From assembly GCA_024181965.1 (NCBI GenBank), contig BQXS01012537.1:6475-29702 (forward strand): DNA of 23,228 nucleotides, in the 5' to 3' direction. The notes below the pieces were generated by a model. It made no database searches and was not told the DNA's origin. It saw only the letters and a list, made by a program, of their open reading frames with translations. The stretch comes from Aduncisulcus paluster. Lineage: Eukaryota; Fornicata. Shown here piece by piece: positions 1 through 7,794 of this stretch (position 1 is its first letter; each line of letters starts with the position of its first letter). Made by a program: the position numbers and the translations under genes.

Positions 1-171
1 CATATGATAATATATTCAGCAGGAATTGATGAGGCAGCTAGAGCGGGATTCGATGATTCTGCTTTTTATAAGGAGGTCAGAGATGAAGCATCCATGGGGA
101 AGTTACTTGAAAAAAAATGTCATATCCATTCTTCTCTGGTATTTTCTGCCACCAAATACAAACTCTATTAG
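1..171 (+). CDS. 3' end of an unidentified protein-coding gene
   Basis: The frame beginning at base 1 is open for 56 codons and stops at TAG 169-171. The visible C-terminus is mixed and soluble (acidic EVRDEA, then basic LLEKKCHIHSS and a short KYKLY end). Codon choice resembles the coding regions downstream and differs from the AT-rich spacer that follows at 172. I recognise no family. An in-frame ATG at position 4 is probably internal, since the frame runs off the left edge. A short perfect stem-loop starts on the base after the stop. Coding status is inferred only from the open frame, composition and the abrupt change after the stop. Confidence 0.5.
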   Translation, partial: HMIIYSAGIDEAARAGFDDSAFYKEVRDEASMGKLLEKKCHIHSSLVFSATKYKLY

Positions 172-189
172 GAATAATTAGTATTATTC
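172..189. repeat. stem-loop immediately after a stop codon
   Basis: GAATAAT (172-178) and ATTATTC (183-189) form a perfect 7-bp inverted repeat with a TAGT loop. It begins on the base after the TAG of the upstream partial gene. The remaining spacer to the next gene (190-337) is AT-rich with no other clear feature. Confidence 0.5.
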
Positions 190-337
190 TTTTCAATTTT
201 CGTCCATTTTTCTCTCCTGATGCAATCATGCATAAAATTCTTATATTCATGGTAAAATAAAATTTCTTTTGGATCTTTATTGCCGTTTGTTTCCATTAAA
301 TGTGAAAGATGCTACTATTTGGTGCTCAGTCCAAATC

Positions 338-1786
338 ATGTTAAAATCAGTGTTATTTTGTGATTTTGAAATGGGAGAAATATCAATTTTATTACCTTTA
401 GCATGTTGTCTTATTACTTTTGGAACACTAAATACTGTTTTTACAAATCTTAGTAATGAAACATATGTTCCCTATGAAGATGGTTCTCCTGCTATTCAAT
501 ACCACCATCCAGCTTTCCAAACTTTTAGTATGTTCATTGGAGAATCTGTTTGTTTTGCTGTATATGGAATTCAACAACTTGTTATAAAGCTGCGAGAAAA
601 AAAGCATGGAGTTGATGTTTTTGAAGGAGCAAAAGAGTTGGCAGAAACAAAATTTTCTCAATTAGAAATCAATGAAGCAGAAGAAGATATTATTACAACG
701 TCTCCAGCTCAGATTGTAAAGCAACCATTACCTTGGAGCAAATGTTATTTATTCATTATCCCCACACTTTGTGACTGTACAGGTACCACATTAATGCATC
801 TTGGATTGATTTTGACCACTCCTAGTGTTTATCAAATGCTCAGGTCTCTCTCAGTTGTTTTTACCGCTTTCGCCGCTCGTATTTTCTTAAAACAGAAATT
901 GTATCACTTTAAATTATTAGGTATTGGATTGATTGTTGTTGGTACTCTCCTTGTGGGTATTCAGAGTGTCCTTGTTGGAAGTACTGGAGATGATGCTCCA
1001 AACCCTCTCCTTGGAGACATTCTCATCTGTCTTGCCCAATGTTTTGTTGCTGGCCATATGCTCACAGAGGAATATTTTCTCAAAGGGTATGAAGTTCCCG
1101 GTCTTAAGGCTGTTGGACTTGAAGGTGTCTTTGGTATGGCTATGACTGGTATCCTTCTTGCTATCCTCCAAAACACTTCACATCTTCACACTGTCACCGT
1201 CGAGGGTGGCACCGAAATTGAAATTGTTGGACCCATTGAAGATACAAGAGCGGCCTTTTATCAGATTGCTCACTCAGTCCCCCTCTTACTATTCGTGATT
1301 GGTTCTGTGTGCTCTATTGCTGCCTTTAACTTCTGTGGAATGAGCATCACCAAGCATTCCACTGCATCTGTTCGTGTGACAATTGATGCTTGTCGTACAT
1401 TCGCTGTCTGGCTCGTGTCCCTTTTTGCTGGTTGGGATGATTTCTACATAATGACTCTTTTGGGCTTCTTTATTCTCGTTAGTGGTACCATTACTTACAA
1501 CAAGGTTGTGAAATGTTCATGCCTTCAGACTTCGTATGATCTTGAAACTGAAGATGAAAGCGATGCCAAAATTGCTGCTGCCCGGAAGGCTGCCCTCCAA
1601 CAAAGCAATGTCGATGACCAAGGAATGCTTGGGGTTGGACAACCCACTGGTGATGCCCTATTGTATCCTTCGCCAGGCGGCGATGTTGATGATCTCGAAG
1701 GTGACATTGGAGATGATACAATGCTCGAAGAGGTATTCCCAGACACAATGATGGATGCCGATTTCGATACTAAATCGATCGTGTAA
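338..1786 (+). CDS. SLC35F6: SLC35F6-like drug/metabolite-superfamily transporter
   Basis: Multipass membrane protein of the nucleotide-sugar/drug-metabolite transporter superfamily. From ATG 338 it has 482 residues; ATG 371 gives 471 and matches the short N-terminus usual for this family, so either start is possible. Family signatures run in order: an N-terminal helix (LACCLITFGTLNTVF), then the HPAFQTFSMFIGESVCF segment, a polar acidic loop, then PTLCDCTGTTLMHLGL followed by SVYQMLRSLSVVFTAF, and later ISLEGVFG-like and FNFCGMSITKHSTASVR segments. These correspond to SLC35F6 signatures (PALCDMTGTSLMY, FQMLRGAVIIFTG, FNFAGISVTKELSAT). About ten helices are visible. The last ~80 residues are an acidic cytosolic tail longer than in the animal protein. 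Family members sit in lysosomal or mitochondrial membranes; the substrate is not predictable here. The 5' third is clearly more AT-rich than the rest. Confidence 0.85.
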   Translation: MLKSVLFCDFEMGEISILLPLACCLITFGTLNTVFTNLSNETYVPYEDGSPAIQYHHPAFQTFSMFIGESVCFAVYGIQQLVIKLREKKHGVDVFEGAKELAETKFSQLEINEAEEDIITTSPAQIVKQPLPWSKCYLFIIPTLCDCTGTTLMHLGLILTTPSVYQMLRSLSVVFTAFAARIFLKQKLYHFKLLGIGLIVVGTLLVGIQSVLVGSTGDDAPNPLLGDILICLAQCFVAGHMLTEEYFLKGYEVPGLKAVGLEGVFGMAMTGILLAILQNTSHLHTVTVEGGTEIEIVGPIEDTRAAFYQIAHSVPLLLFVIGSVCSIAAFNFCGMSITKHSTASVRVTIDACRTFAVWLVSLFAGWDDFYIMTLLGFFILVSGTITYNKVVKCSCLQTSYDLETEDESDAKIAAARKAALQQSNVDDQGMLGVGQPTGDALLYPSPGGDVDDLEGDIGDDTMLEEVFPDTMMDADFDTKSIV

Positions 1787-1802
1787 TTTTAACAGTTCGT
1801 AT

Positions 1803-1874
1803 ATCAACTTGATCAATGATAAATTTCATCCCTCTCCGAGGTGTATGTAGAGCCTCTACATACACTGAGTCAGT
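1803..1874. repeat. palindrome cluster 3' of the SLC35F6-like gene
   Basis: Three odd-centred inverted repeats lie within 90 bases of the stop. ATCAA-c-TTGAT (1803-1813) runs straight into a further ATCAA, giving arm, complement, arm. GTGTATGTAGAG (1841-1852) and its exact complement (1854-1865) are 12-bp arms around one C. ACTGA-g-TCAGT (1864-1874) shares two bases with the previous right arm. The 12-bp perfect stem is the longest in the window. It may act in RNA (3' end formation) or as DNA. The rest of the spacer (1875-2077) is AT-rich with T runs and nothing else recognisable. Confidence 0.7.
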
Positions 1875-2077
1875 CATGAAGATTGAGGCTCGTTATATAT
1901 ATTTTGGAAATCTTAATTAAAATAATCAATATAGAATGCTTGAAGCATCGTATTTTTTCATTCTTTAATTCCAATAAATTGGTTTTGTGCTCGTATTTTT
2001 TCAAATCACATTTTTTGTTGTTTTTGTAGCTTTCCAAGCTTTTTGCTGAATTTTTTTGGCAATTAATATCCTTTTAT

Positions 2078-2596
2078 ATGTGGGATTCATATAGGTATAA
2101 TCCATATATCGTAAGAATTAGATTTTCTGATGTAAAGGCGATTTGTACAGGTGGATCTTCTCATAGGGATGCAATTGAGGCTTTAAAAGCAGAAAAACCC
2201 ATAGACTTCTTCTTTAAGCGTTTAAATATCCCTCTAGAAGCCCCATCATATGTCTATGCTGTTAATATGTGCGTTAGCGGTAATTCTTGTTGTCCTAGGT
2301 TTATTTTAATGCATGTTTATCTATTAAATGGAAAATTGGTCGAAAAAGAATTTTCTTTGACACACCCTAGATCAATAGCCGGTGAGTGGCAATCATTCTG
2401 TGTTGATTGTCACGATGTCATTAGAATCGATGTTATTCCACAGTCTGATTATGGGTATGGAATGATTAAAATATATGGAATGTTAATTAAATCTCGTGAT
2501 AGTAGTAGGGAAGAAGATAAGCTTGTTGAGAAAAATAGAAAACTTCGAACAACTCAACTTCAAATCCAACGGACCATACAAGACAAGAAAAAGTAG
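2078..2596 (+). CDS. hypothetical protein, possible beta-sandwich fold
   Basis: A 172-residue ORF from ATG 2078 to TAG. I do not recognise a confident family. Residues ~20-150 alternate hydrophobic strands: SYVYAVNMCV, FILMHVYLLNG, EWQSFCVDC, VIRIDVIPQ and MIKIYGMLI. The SSHRDAIEAL...FFFKRL segment followed by these strands is reminiscent of discoidin/galactose-binding-like domains (as in IFT25 or F5/8C proteins). That is a weak resemblance, not an assignment. The last ~25 residues are charged and may form a short helix (KLVEKNRKLRTTQLQIQ). No signal peptide or membrane segment is seen. Codons are AT-rich like neighbouring short genes. Confidence 0.7.
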   Translation: MWDSYRYNPYIVRIRFSDVKAICTGGSSHRDAIEALKAEKPIDFFFKRLNIPLEAPSYVYAVNMCVSGNSCCPRFILMHVYLLNGKLVEKEFSLTHPRSIAGEWQSFCVDCHDVIRIDVIPQSDYGYGMIKIYGMLIKSRDSSREEDKLVEKNRKLRTTQLQIQRTIQDKKK

Positions 2597-2648
2597 AATC
2601 AAAATCTTTTTTTTCCTGGTTTTAGCCATATACGAGAATAAAACTTTG

Positions 2649-2727
2649 ATGTCAAATTGACATAAAATAACCTGAAAATATGATAAAATAATATTAATAT
2701 TGGCAATGTTTTGAATAATTTATTCAA
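2649..2727. repeat. two odd-centred palindromes in the 2597-2790 spacer
   Basis: ATGTCAA-a-TTGACAT (2649-2663) has 7-bp arms. TTGAATAA-t-TTATTCAA (2711-2727) has 8-bp arms. Both are perfect and have a single central base. Between them lies the even palindrome AATATTAATATT. They occupy the 3' flank of the 2078-2596 gene and the 5' flank of the next. Confidence 0.65.
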
Positions 2728-2790
2728 TTCAGATGATATTCGTTCAATAACCGTCCAAATCTAAAATCTGCCCTTTTCGTTCCAAATCAA

Positions 2791-3455
2791 ATGCCAGTTG
2801 GATTATCCGATCGTCAATGTGATATACTTCTTGCAAGAGAAGAAAAAGAGAGGGACATTTCATATCATGCTGTTGTATGTTCATGATAATAGTAATTGCT
2901 ATTTTAAACACGATTTCAATGTTTTAAACTGATTTATTCTTATTTTTGAATACCATGTTTGGATTTCTTTAACAAATTCATCTTAATTTGATATGTGATA
3001 CATGAATTTGCTTGATTTCACATTCACCATTTTAGACAAATTTACCAAGAGTAGGTTCTTCTCCTGTTTTTTCATCCATGATAAATGAAGATTTGAGACC
3101 CAAACAATGGAGTTCTGAAATAGCCACCCCGATCCATATTTCCTCATCAAGTTCCCCATCCAAAATTGAACCTCAAAAGGAAGAAGAAGAAAAAGATCAA
3201 GAAACATATGCAACTAAAACAATTACGAATGCCCAATACATTGAAAAAAGACTCCTCGAAAATGGGGGAAAATGGATCACATCAAAACATCCCTTCTTTT
3301 CGGAATTACTTGATGTATGTCTAAAATCAATGAGTTTAGACGAATCCTTAGAATTTGTTCTTGGTTTTGAAAAGAAATTTATATCCAAAATCGATTCGAT
3401 GTCCAGTATTGAAAAGACAGAGTTTTTAGAGAGTACAAAGAAAATTATTGAATGA
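2791..3455 (+). CDS. two-exon hypothetical protein
   Basis: Exon 1 (2791-2874) starts ATGCCAGTTGG and encodes 28 coding-like residues (MPVGLSDRQCDILLAREE...). At 2875 it meets GTATGT and would otherwise hit a TGA at 2884. The downstream frame is preceded by TAG at 3033-3035, exactly at a TTTTAG acceptor. Exon 2 (3036-3455) then reads TNLPRVGSSPVF and on to TGA. Joining the exons in phase 0 gives 167 residues. The sequence has a polar serine- and glutamate-rich middle (SSSSSPSKIEPQKEEEEKD) and a helical C-terminus (HPFFSELLDVCLKSM, ESLEFVLGFEKKF). No known domain, signal peptide or membrane helix is recognised. Without splicing the first internal ATG is at 3078. The spliced model is an inference from frame and splice-site agreement. 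Confidence 0.65.
2875..3035 (+). other. predicted spliceosomal intron, 161 nt
   Basis: The donor is GTATGT and the acceptor TTTTAG, preceded by a C/T/A-rich stretch. A stop in each flanking frame lies at or just inside the boundary, and both exons stay in phase 0. The intron is AT-rich (runs of TTTAAA and TTTTTG), in contrast to the exons. No strict CTAAC branch site is visible near the 3' end; CTTGATTTC about 20 bases upstream is a possible one. Confidence 0.65.
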
Positions 3456-3585
3456 ATTAGTTAAATAACGATAAAATAAATATGTCCTATCTCCTAACAT
3501 CCAATTATTTTTCTCCCTGTATTTTTCATTTTCCAATTCCGTGTTTGTTCACACCTACAGAGAAGATATCGAAGATATTCGAATA

Positions 3586-6500
3586 ATGCAATATAAAATA
3601 CTCAGTAGAATTGGATCTGGTGGGTTTGGTGTGGTATATAAAGTTCAAACAGAGCATGGTATCATGGCTCTAAAAGCTACCCATCATACAAGTGAAACTG
3701 AGTTTCGAAAAGAATTTAAGAAGTTAAAAGTCCTAAGTCGACTAGCTCCTAATGCTGTTCCGAAACCAGTCAGTGTTATTACCAATATCCCGGGATATAA
3801 AATAGGATACCTCATGGAATATATGAATGGAGGTGATGTTCTCTCATTTGCGCAAAAATGGGGGAAAAATGATCCAATTAAACGCTCAATTATTGTATAT
3901 AAAATGTTAAAAGCGCTCTCAGAACTCCATAAAATCGAGTTTGAAGGTAAGAAGCTCGTTCATCGTGATATTAAACCTGCCAACTTTCTTGTTAATATTG
4001 ATCCGGTTCAATCACACTCCTTTAATTCAATTCATTTAAAATTTCAAGTGGTTGTCAGTGATTTGGGCTTCACAAGTCTTAAGGCCGAATCATTGTTCTC
4101 ATTTCGATCCATTCGATCCCCTGCCTCCGATGAACCAGCAGTGACAGACGCCCCTCTTGCTGGTACTCCCGTTTATTTTTCTCCTGAAATTTTGAGGAGC
4201 GGCAAAGTTACACAGGCAGGCGATGCTTGGGCGGCGGGTCTTTCTATCTTCACTATATTTTCGAATACACCCCCATTTCTCTCACATCCATGTCTTCGGG
4301 GAGTCACTGATCCAATTGATATTTGTGAGAAAGTCTTGAATCTAGTATTGAAGGATCGCCTGCCCTCTCTCGATGACACCTCGATCTTTGAGCAGCTCAA
4401 GTTCGTTGGAAAGACTGGATATGACCTGAGTGACCTTGACAAGCCCCATGTATTGAAGCTTATTGAAGCCAGCAAGACATTATACACAAGAATCAAATAT
4501 ATCTACAAAGCTATGACCCGCCAGTCGAGACGGGAGAGAATGAGTGTCATTGTGGCGGAGGAAAGGATGAGAGATGTTTTAGAACCGTGGATGGGAACTG
4601 ACCCTGGAAGGAAACCATCTGTGGATGGGAAGTTAAAGGAGGACAAACTCAAAGAAGAGAAGAGAAGAGGAGAGGAGAAGAAAAAGGATGAAGAAAAGAA
4701 AAGACGGACCAGAAAATCCTCTTTTGACCGTCATTATTCACAGGATTCGAGTGAAGGAAGCTCCTCTGGGACAACCCATAGTACTAGCCAATATTCTGAC
4801 CATGCCAGAAAACTCTCAGACGATCAAGCCGAGCGCCTTGCACGTCGTGGTTCTTGGATGGATCGGAATGAGGGACATATCCGTCGTAAGAGCCGAGAAG
4901 AGTCGTATCCGAGTGAATCCTCCCATGAAAAGCCCACAAAGCGTTCCACCAAACCATCCTCCAAGCCCTCATTCCCTCCTCTTGACTTTAGTTCAAGGCC
5001 TCCACCAATCCAAACCCCCAGTCTTGAGGTGGGAATGTATGTAACGATCAACCCAAGCTCCTTCTCTCCAAGATATGGATGGGGTGGTGTCAAGAAGGGT
5101 GAAGAGGGCGTTGTTGTCAAAGTATGTGCCGATGGAGATGTTATTGTTGATTTTCCTCAGTGCAAAGGGTTCCTTGTGAGCCGTGAAGATGTCAAACAAC
5201 TTAGTAAGGCAGACACCTCGAAGACTCTGAAGCCATCCTGGCGTCATGGAGAAGGTTCTTCCAACCCACAGTCTCCCCACAAAGAAAGAACACACGGTTC
5301 AACCCGCGAAGGTCGTATCTCGAAGGAAGCCAAACAGACATCTGATGTCACTGGCATTGGCTCAATTCCAACCAAAGCCACGGCCGGTACTATGCTCCGT
5401 CATCGCAAACCGTATCATATCCGTAAGCTCAGTGATGAGTTCAAACGGCAGCAGCGTGCTACCCTCCCCCATGTTGCCCCTTCAGCCTCCTCACGAGCTT
5501 CAACAGGACGCCCAGATATGAGCGATAGTGATAGCTCTAAGGAGGACAGCACAAGCAGTCGAAGACAGCCAAGGACCCGCATGAGTGTGTTGCGCGGAAA
5601 GCTTCAAGAGAAGAAAGATATGACCCGACACGAGTCCCATGTTACTCTTGGATCTAAAGCTTCATCCAGATCTGCTCGCAAAGATGCGACCGATGCGTCT
5701 ACCCTCCCTAAACGATCGTCTGTCGGCTCAAGGCTCAGTGCGATGGAAAGAAATGTGTCCGTAGATACTCATAGTGATCGGGATGATGAGGATTCTTACC
5801 CACGCAAGGTTGATATCCCTTCTTCGCCCACATCAAGTACTGAGTCCACCAGTGGTAATCGTGGGAAAGGTCCCATTGGAAGGAGCAAATCTTCTGCCTT
5901 TCCTTCTGGAGCTCTCCCAGACAAACCGCAGCATCGAAGGGAAACCAGCGATGCTTATCTTGTCCCTCGTGCCGTTTCTGATACATCCCTGGCCTCGCTG
6001 CCTGGATCTGGAATCCGTTCTTTCTCACCTCATATCGGAGATTGTGTATATGCTGGGACTTATGGTTTTGGAAGTATTGTCTTTGTAGGTGGAGATAGAT
6101 GCATCGTTGATACGGGATGTGATGAACCCATTCTCGTGTCTTCATCTGTCTTGACTTTTATTGACTCAGTCCTCACCAAAAATGGTTTCAAAGCCCCTCT
6201 CCCGTTCTCCTCTTATCTAGCTTTCTGGTTCTCAAGAAGTTTCAACCCCCGTATTCTTGCCACTTTCAACGAAGAACAAGAAGAAGGGCAGGAAGAACAT
6301 GATGTGGCGGAAGTTCAAAAGGTTGGTACAACTGGAAAGAAATGTACCTTCAAAACCAAACAAAAGAAGAAATCGTCTAAAAAACATCGGTCAAAGTCAC
6401 ATTCCATCCCACTTTCAAAGAGATTCCCTGGATCTGGATTGTTCCCATCTCTCACATCTCGATTCTTTTCACTGATTGCTCCTTGGAATCTCCATTTAAT

Positions 6501-7512
6501 TAAACCTGGACTTAGAGTTCGAGTTATGGACACCTCTGGTATGTTTTCCACGGATTCTGATACTCCATCCTCAGTTGCATCTGTTCTGAGAACATTCGGT
6601 GTGGATAATTATAGCATCGGTATCGTTCAAGCTCTCAAATGTGAAGAGGAAATATGTCAATTGAGAAAATATTTCGACACTTCTGTGGGTCTGTCTTCCA
6701 GCAAAAAAGATATCCATGCCAAGAGTAATAATGTAGAATCATCTGGTGGTTTATTCTCACCCTCAGTTTCTCAATCTATTCTTAGATATTTATCACTCCC
6801 TCTTCTCAAGATTACTGTTAGGTTTTCGAAAGAGATTGTTCTTGATGTGCCTCTTCTCTACCTGTATTCGGTCGATCGTAACAAGATTATTAGATCATCC
6901 GAAACGTATGGTTTTGTTTGTCCATCCATCAATTCGTTATCTAGATCAGGCCGTAAACAAAGTATTTCAGGTTCTTCTTCTTCGTCTTCTTCTTCTTCTT
7001 CTTCTTCTTCTTCTTCTCCCTCTTCCTTTTCTTCCACTTCAATTCGTCTCACTTCTGCTATCGATGATCTTCTCCTATGTGATGGCGATGAAGTCTCTTT
7101 CCATCTTTCTGACCCCCATCAGTCAGACGACTATGAGTGCCTTGAAGAGTCCGATTGTACTGAAGTTCTCTATAGAGTGAGTCTGACGGGTAGAAAGATG
7201 CTTGGAAGCAAGACCACATCTGGCATATTGGATGCTTCAATCATTCGTGGGAATGCAATCGTGTGCTCCAATAACATATCAGTCATTTACGACGACGAAG
7301 AAGGCGCTTCCGTCGTGAAAAGGAAGGATCTCCGAGTACCCTATGATTCTTCAAGGTCTAAACATTCTTTAGAGGTTCATAACGAGCATATTGAAAAGTC
7401 TTTTGTTTATAATTCTCCTTTCTTTATTGTTCACAATCCAGCAATGGCCATATTTGTGAGCATTATAATTGTTTTTGCATTAATCTTTGTCATTTTTTCA
7501 ATGATATTATGA
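3586..7512 (+). CDS. protein kinase with Mind bomb/KEG-like SH3 repeats and C-terminal membrane anchor
   Basis: 1308 residues from ATG 3586, the first in-frame ATG; the frame is open further upstream but without one. N-terminal kinase: glycine loop GSGGFG (10-15), beta-3 lysine K30, HRDIKPAN (126-133), DLG at 159-161 in place of DFG, SPE (199-201) and DAWAAG (213-218). All catalytic residues are present, so it is probably active. A long basic, serine/arginine-rich region follows. At ~480-540 VGMYVTINPSS...PRYGWGGVKKGEEGVVV...GDVIVDFP resembles SH3-like repeats of Mind bomb and plant KEG. Two weaker copies appear near 814-860 (IGDCVYAGTYGFGSIVFV) and in the C-terminal third (GLRVRVMD...YSIGIVQ, then VRFSKEIVLDVPLLYLYSV). 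The last ~21 residues (AIFVSIIIVFALIFVIFSMIL) are a hydrophobic tail anchor ending at the stop. This would place the kinase on a cytosolic membrane face. A TCT/TTC tract encodes polyserine. Confidence 0.85.
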   Translation: MQYKILSRIGSGGFGVVYKVQTEHGIMALKATHHTSETEFRKEFKKLKVLSRLAPNAVPKPVSVITNIPGYKIGYLMEYMNGGDVLSFAQKWGKNDPIKRSIIVYKMLKALSELHKIEFEGKKLVHRDIKPANFLVNIDPVQSHSFNSIHLKFQVVVSDLGFTSLKAESLFSFRSIRSPASDEPAVTDAPLAGTPVYFSPEILRSGKVTQAGDAWAAGLSIFTIFSNTPPFLSHPCLRGVTDPIDICEKVLNLVLKDRLPSLDDTSIFEQLKFVGKTGYDLSDLDKPHVLKLIEASKTLYTRIKYIYKAMTRQSRRERMSVIVAEERMRDVLEPWMGTDPGRKPSVDGKLKEDKLKEEKRRGEEKKKDEEKKRRTRKSSFDRHYSQDSSEGSSSGTTHSTSQYSDHARKLSDDQAERLARRGSWMDRNEGHIRRKSREESYPSESSHEKPTKRSTKPSSKPSFPPLDFSSRPPPIQTPSLEVGMYVTINPSSFSPRYGWGGVKKGEEGVVVKVCADGDVIVDFPQCKGFLVSREDVKQLSKADTSKTLKPSWRHGEGSSNPQSPHKERTHGSTREGRISKEAKQTSDVTGIGSIPTKATAGTMLRHRKPYHIRKLSDEFKRQQRATLPHVAPSASSRASTGRPDMSDSDSSKEDSTSSRRQPRTRMSVLRGKLQEKKDMTRHESHVTLGSKASSRSARKDATDASTLPKRSSVGSRLSAMERNVSVDTHSDRDDEDSYPRKVDIPSSPTSSTESTSGNRGKGPIGRSKSSAFPSGALPDKPQHRRETSDAYLVPRAVSDTSLASLPGSGIRSFSPHIGDCVYAGTYGFGSIVFVGGDRCIVDTGCDEPILVSSSVLTFIDSVLTKNGFKAPLPFSSYLAFWFSRSFNPRILATFNEEQEEGQEEHDVAEVQKVGTTGKKCTFKTKQKKKSSKKHRSKSHSIPLSKRFPGSGLFPSLTSRFFSLIAPWNLHLIKPGLRVRVMDTSGMFSTDSDTPSSVASVLRTFGVDNYSIGIVQALKCEEEICQLRKYFDTSVGLSSSKKDIHAKSNNVESSGGLFSPSVSQSILRYLSLPLLKITVRFSKEIVLDVPLLYLYSVDRNKIIRSSETYGFVCPSINSLSRSGRKQSISGSSSSSSSSSSSSSSSPSSFSSTSIRLTSAIDDLLLCDGDEVSFHLSDPHQSDDYECLEESDCTEVLYRVSLTGRKMLGSKTTSGILDASIIRGNAIVCSNNISVIYDDEEGASVVKRKDLRVPYDSSRSKHSLEVHNEHIEKSFVYNSPFFIVHNPAMAIFVSIIIVFALIFVIFSMIL
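6972..7040 (+). repeat. TTC/TCT microsatellite encoding polyserine
   Basis: A nearly pure TTC/TCT trinucleotide run inside the kinase gene encodes about 17 consecutive serines. It is likely variable in length between strains. It sits between the third SH3-like region and the C-terminal domain, so it is probably a flexible linker. Confidence 0.85.
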
Positions 7513-7530
7513 TAACTTCATTATCATAAT
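7506..7530. repeat. 10-bp stem-loop overlapping the kinase stop codon
   Basis: ATTATGATAA (7506-7515) pairs exactly with TTATCATAAT (7521-7530) across a CTTCA loop. The TGA stop (7510-7512) lies inside the left arm and is followed in frame by TAA, so the arm carries tandem stops. A perfect 10-bp stem at a stop codon suggests a role in termination or 3' end formation. Confidence 0.65.
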
Positions 7531-7579
7531 CTCATACTCTCAATATCTCAATATATATAGAAATAGATACATACTCCAA

Positions 7580-7624
7580 GATTTTTTTCCATTTTTTTTG
7601 AACTTTTTTTCTTTTTTTTTTCTC
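7580..7624 (+). repeat. T-rich tract
   Basis: Four T runs of 7-10 bases broken by short non-T stretches lie between the kinase stop hairpin and the palindrome array at 7626. It could be a polypyrimidine signal or simply low-complexity spacer. Confidence 0.6.
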
Positions 7625-7625
7625 T

Positions 7626-7794
7626 TCACTGCCAGTGAGCCTCACTATCAGGCTGATAGCTTATTATTAATAATATCGTGAATCATACCACGATTCTTCA
7701 AAATGACCTGAATAAATAACTTTTAGAGAAATTACGAAAGTTAGAAACACTGCCAGTGTTAACATAAGTCTTATGTTTGACACTCACAGTCAAA
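7626..7794. repeat. dense palindrome array reaching the MFSD1-like start
   Basis: In order: TCACTG-c-CAGTGA (7626-7638); AGTGAG-c-CTCACT (7634-7646); CTATCAG-g-CTGATAG (7645-7659); the even palindrome TATTATTAATAATA (7662-7675); ATCGTG/CACGAT with an 8-base loop (7675-7694); AACACTG-c-CAGTGTT (7746-7760); AACATAAG-t-CTTATGTT (7761-7777); TTTGAC/GTCAAA with a 7-base loop (7776-7794). Neighbours overlap or abut. Two share the core CACTGCCAGTG. The 7761-7777 element contains the first ATG (7773) of the next gene. Such packing is far beyond ordinary AT-rich spacer. Confidence 0.75.

Noticed and set aside
3482-3585. 5' exon upstream of the kinase ending at CACCTACAG
   Set aside because: CTAAC and CTACAG look like branch and acceptor, but I find no donor or coding-like exon upstream in a matching frame.
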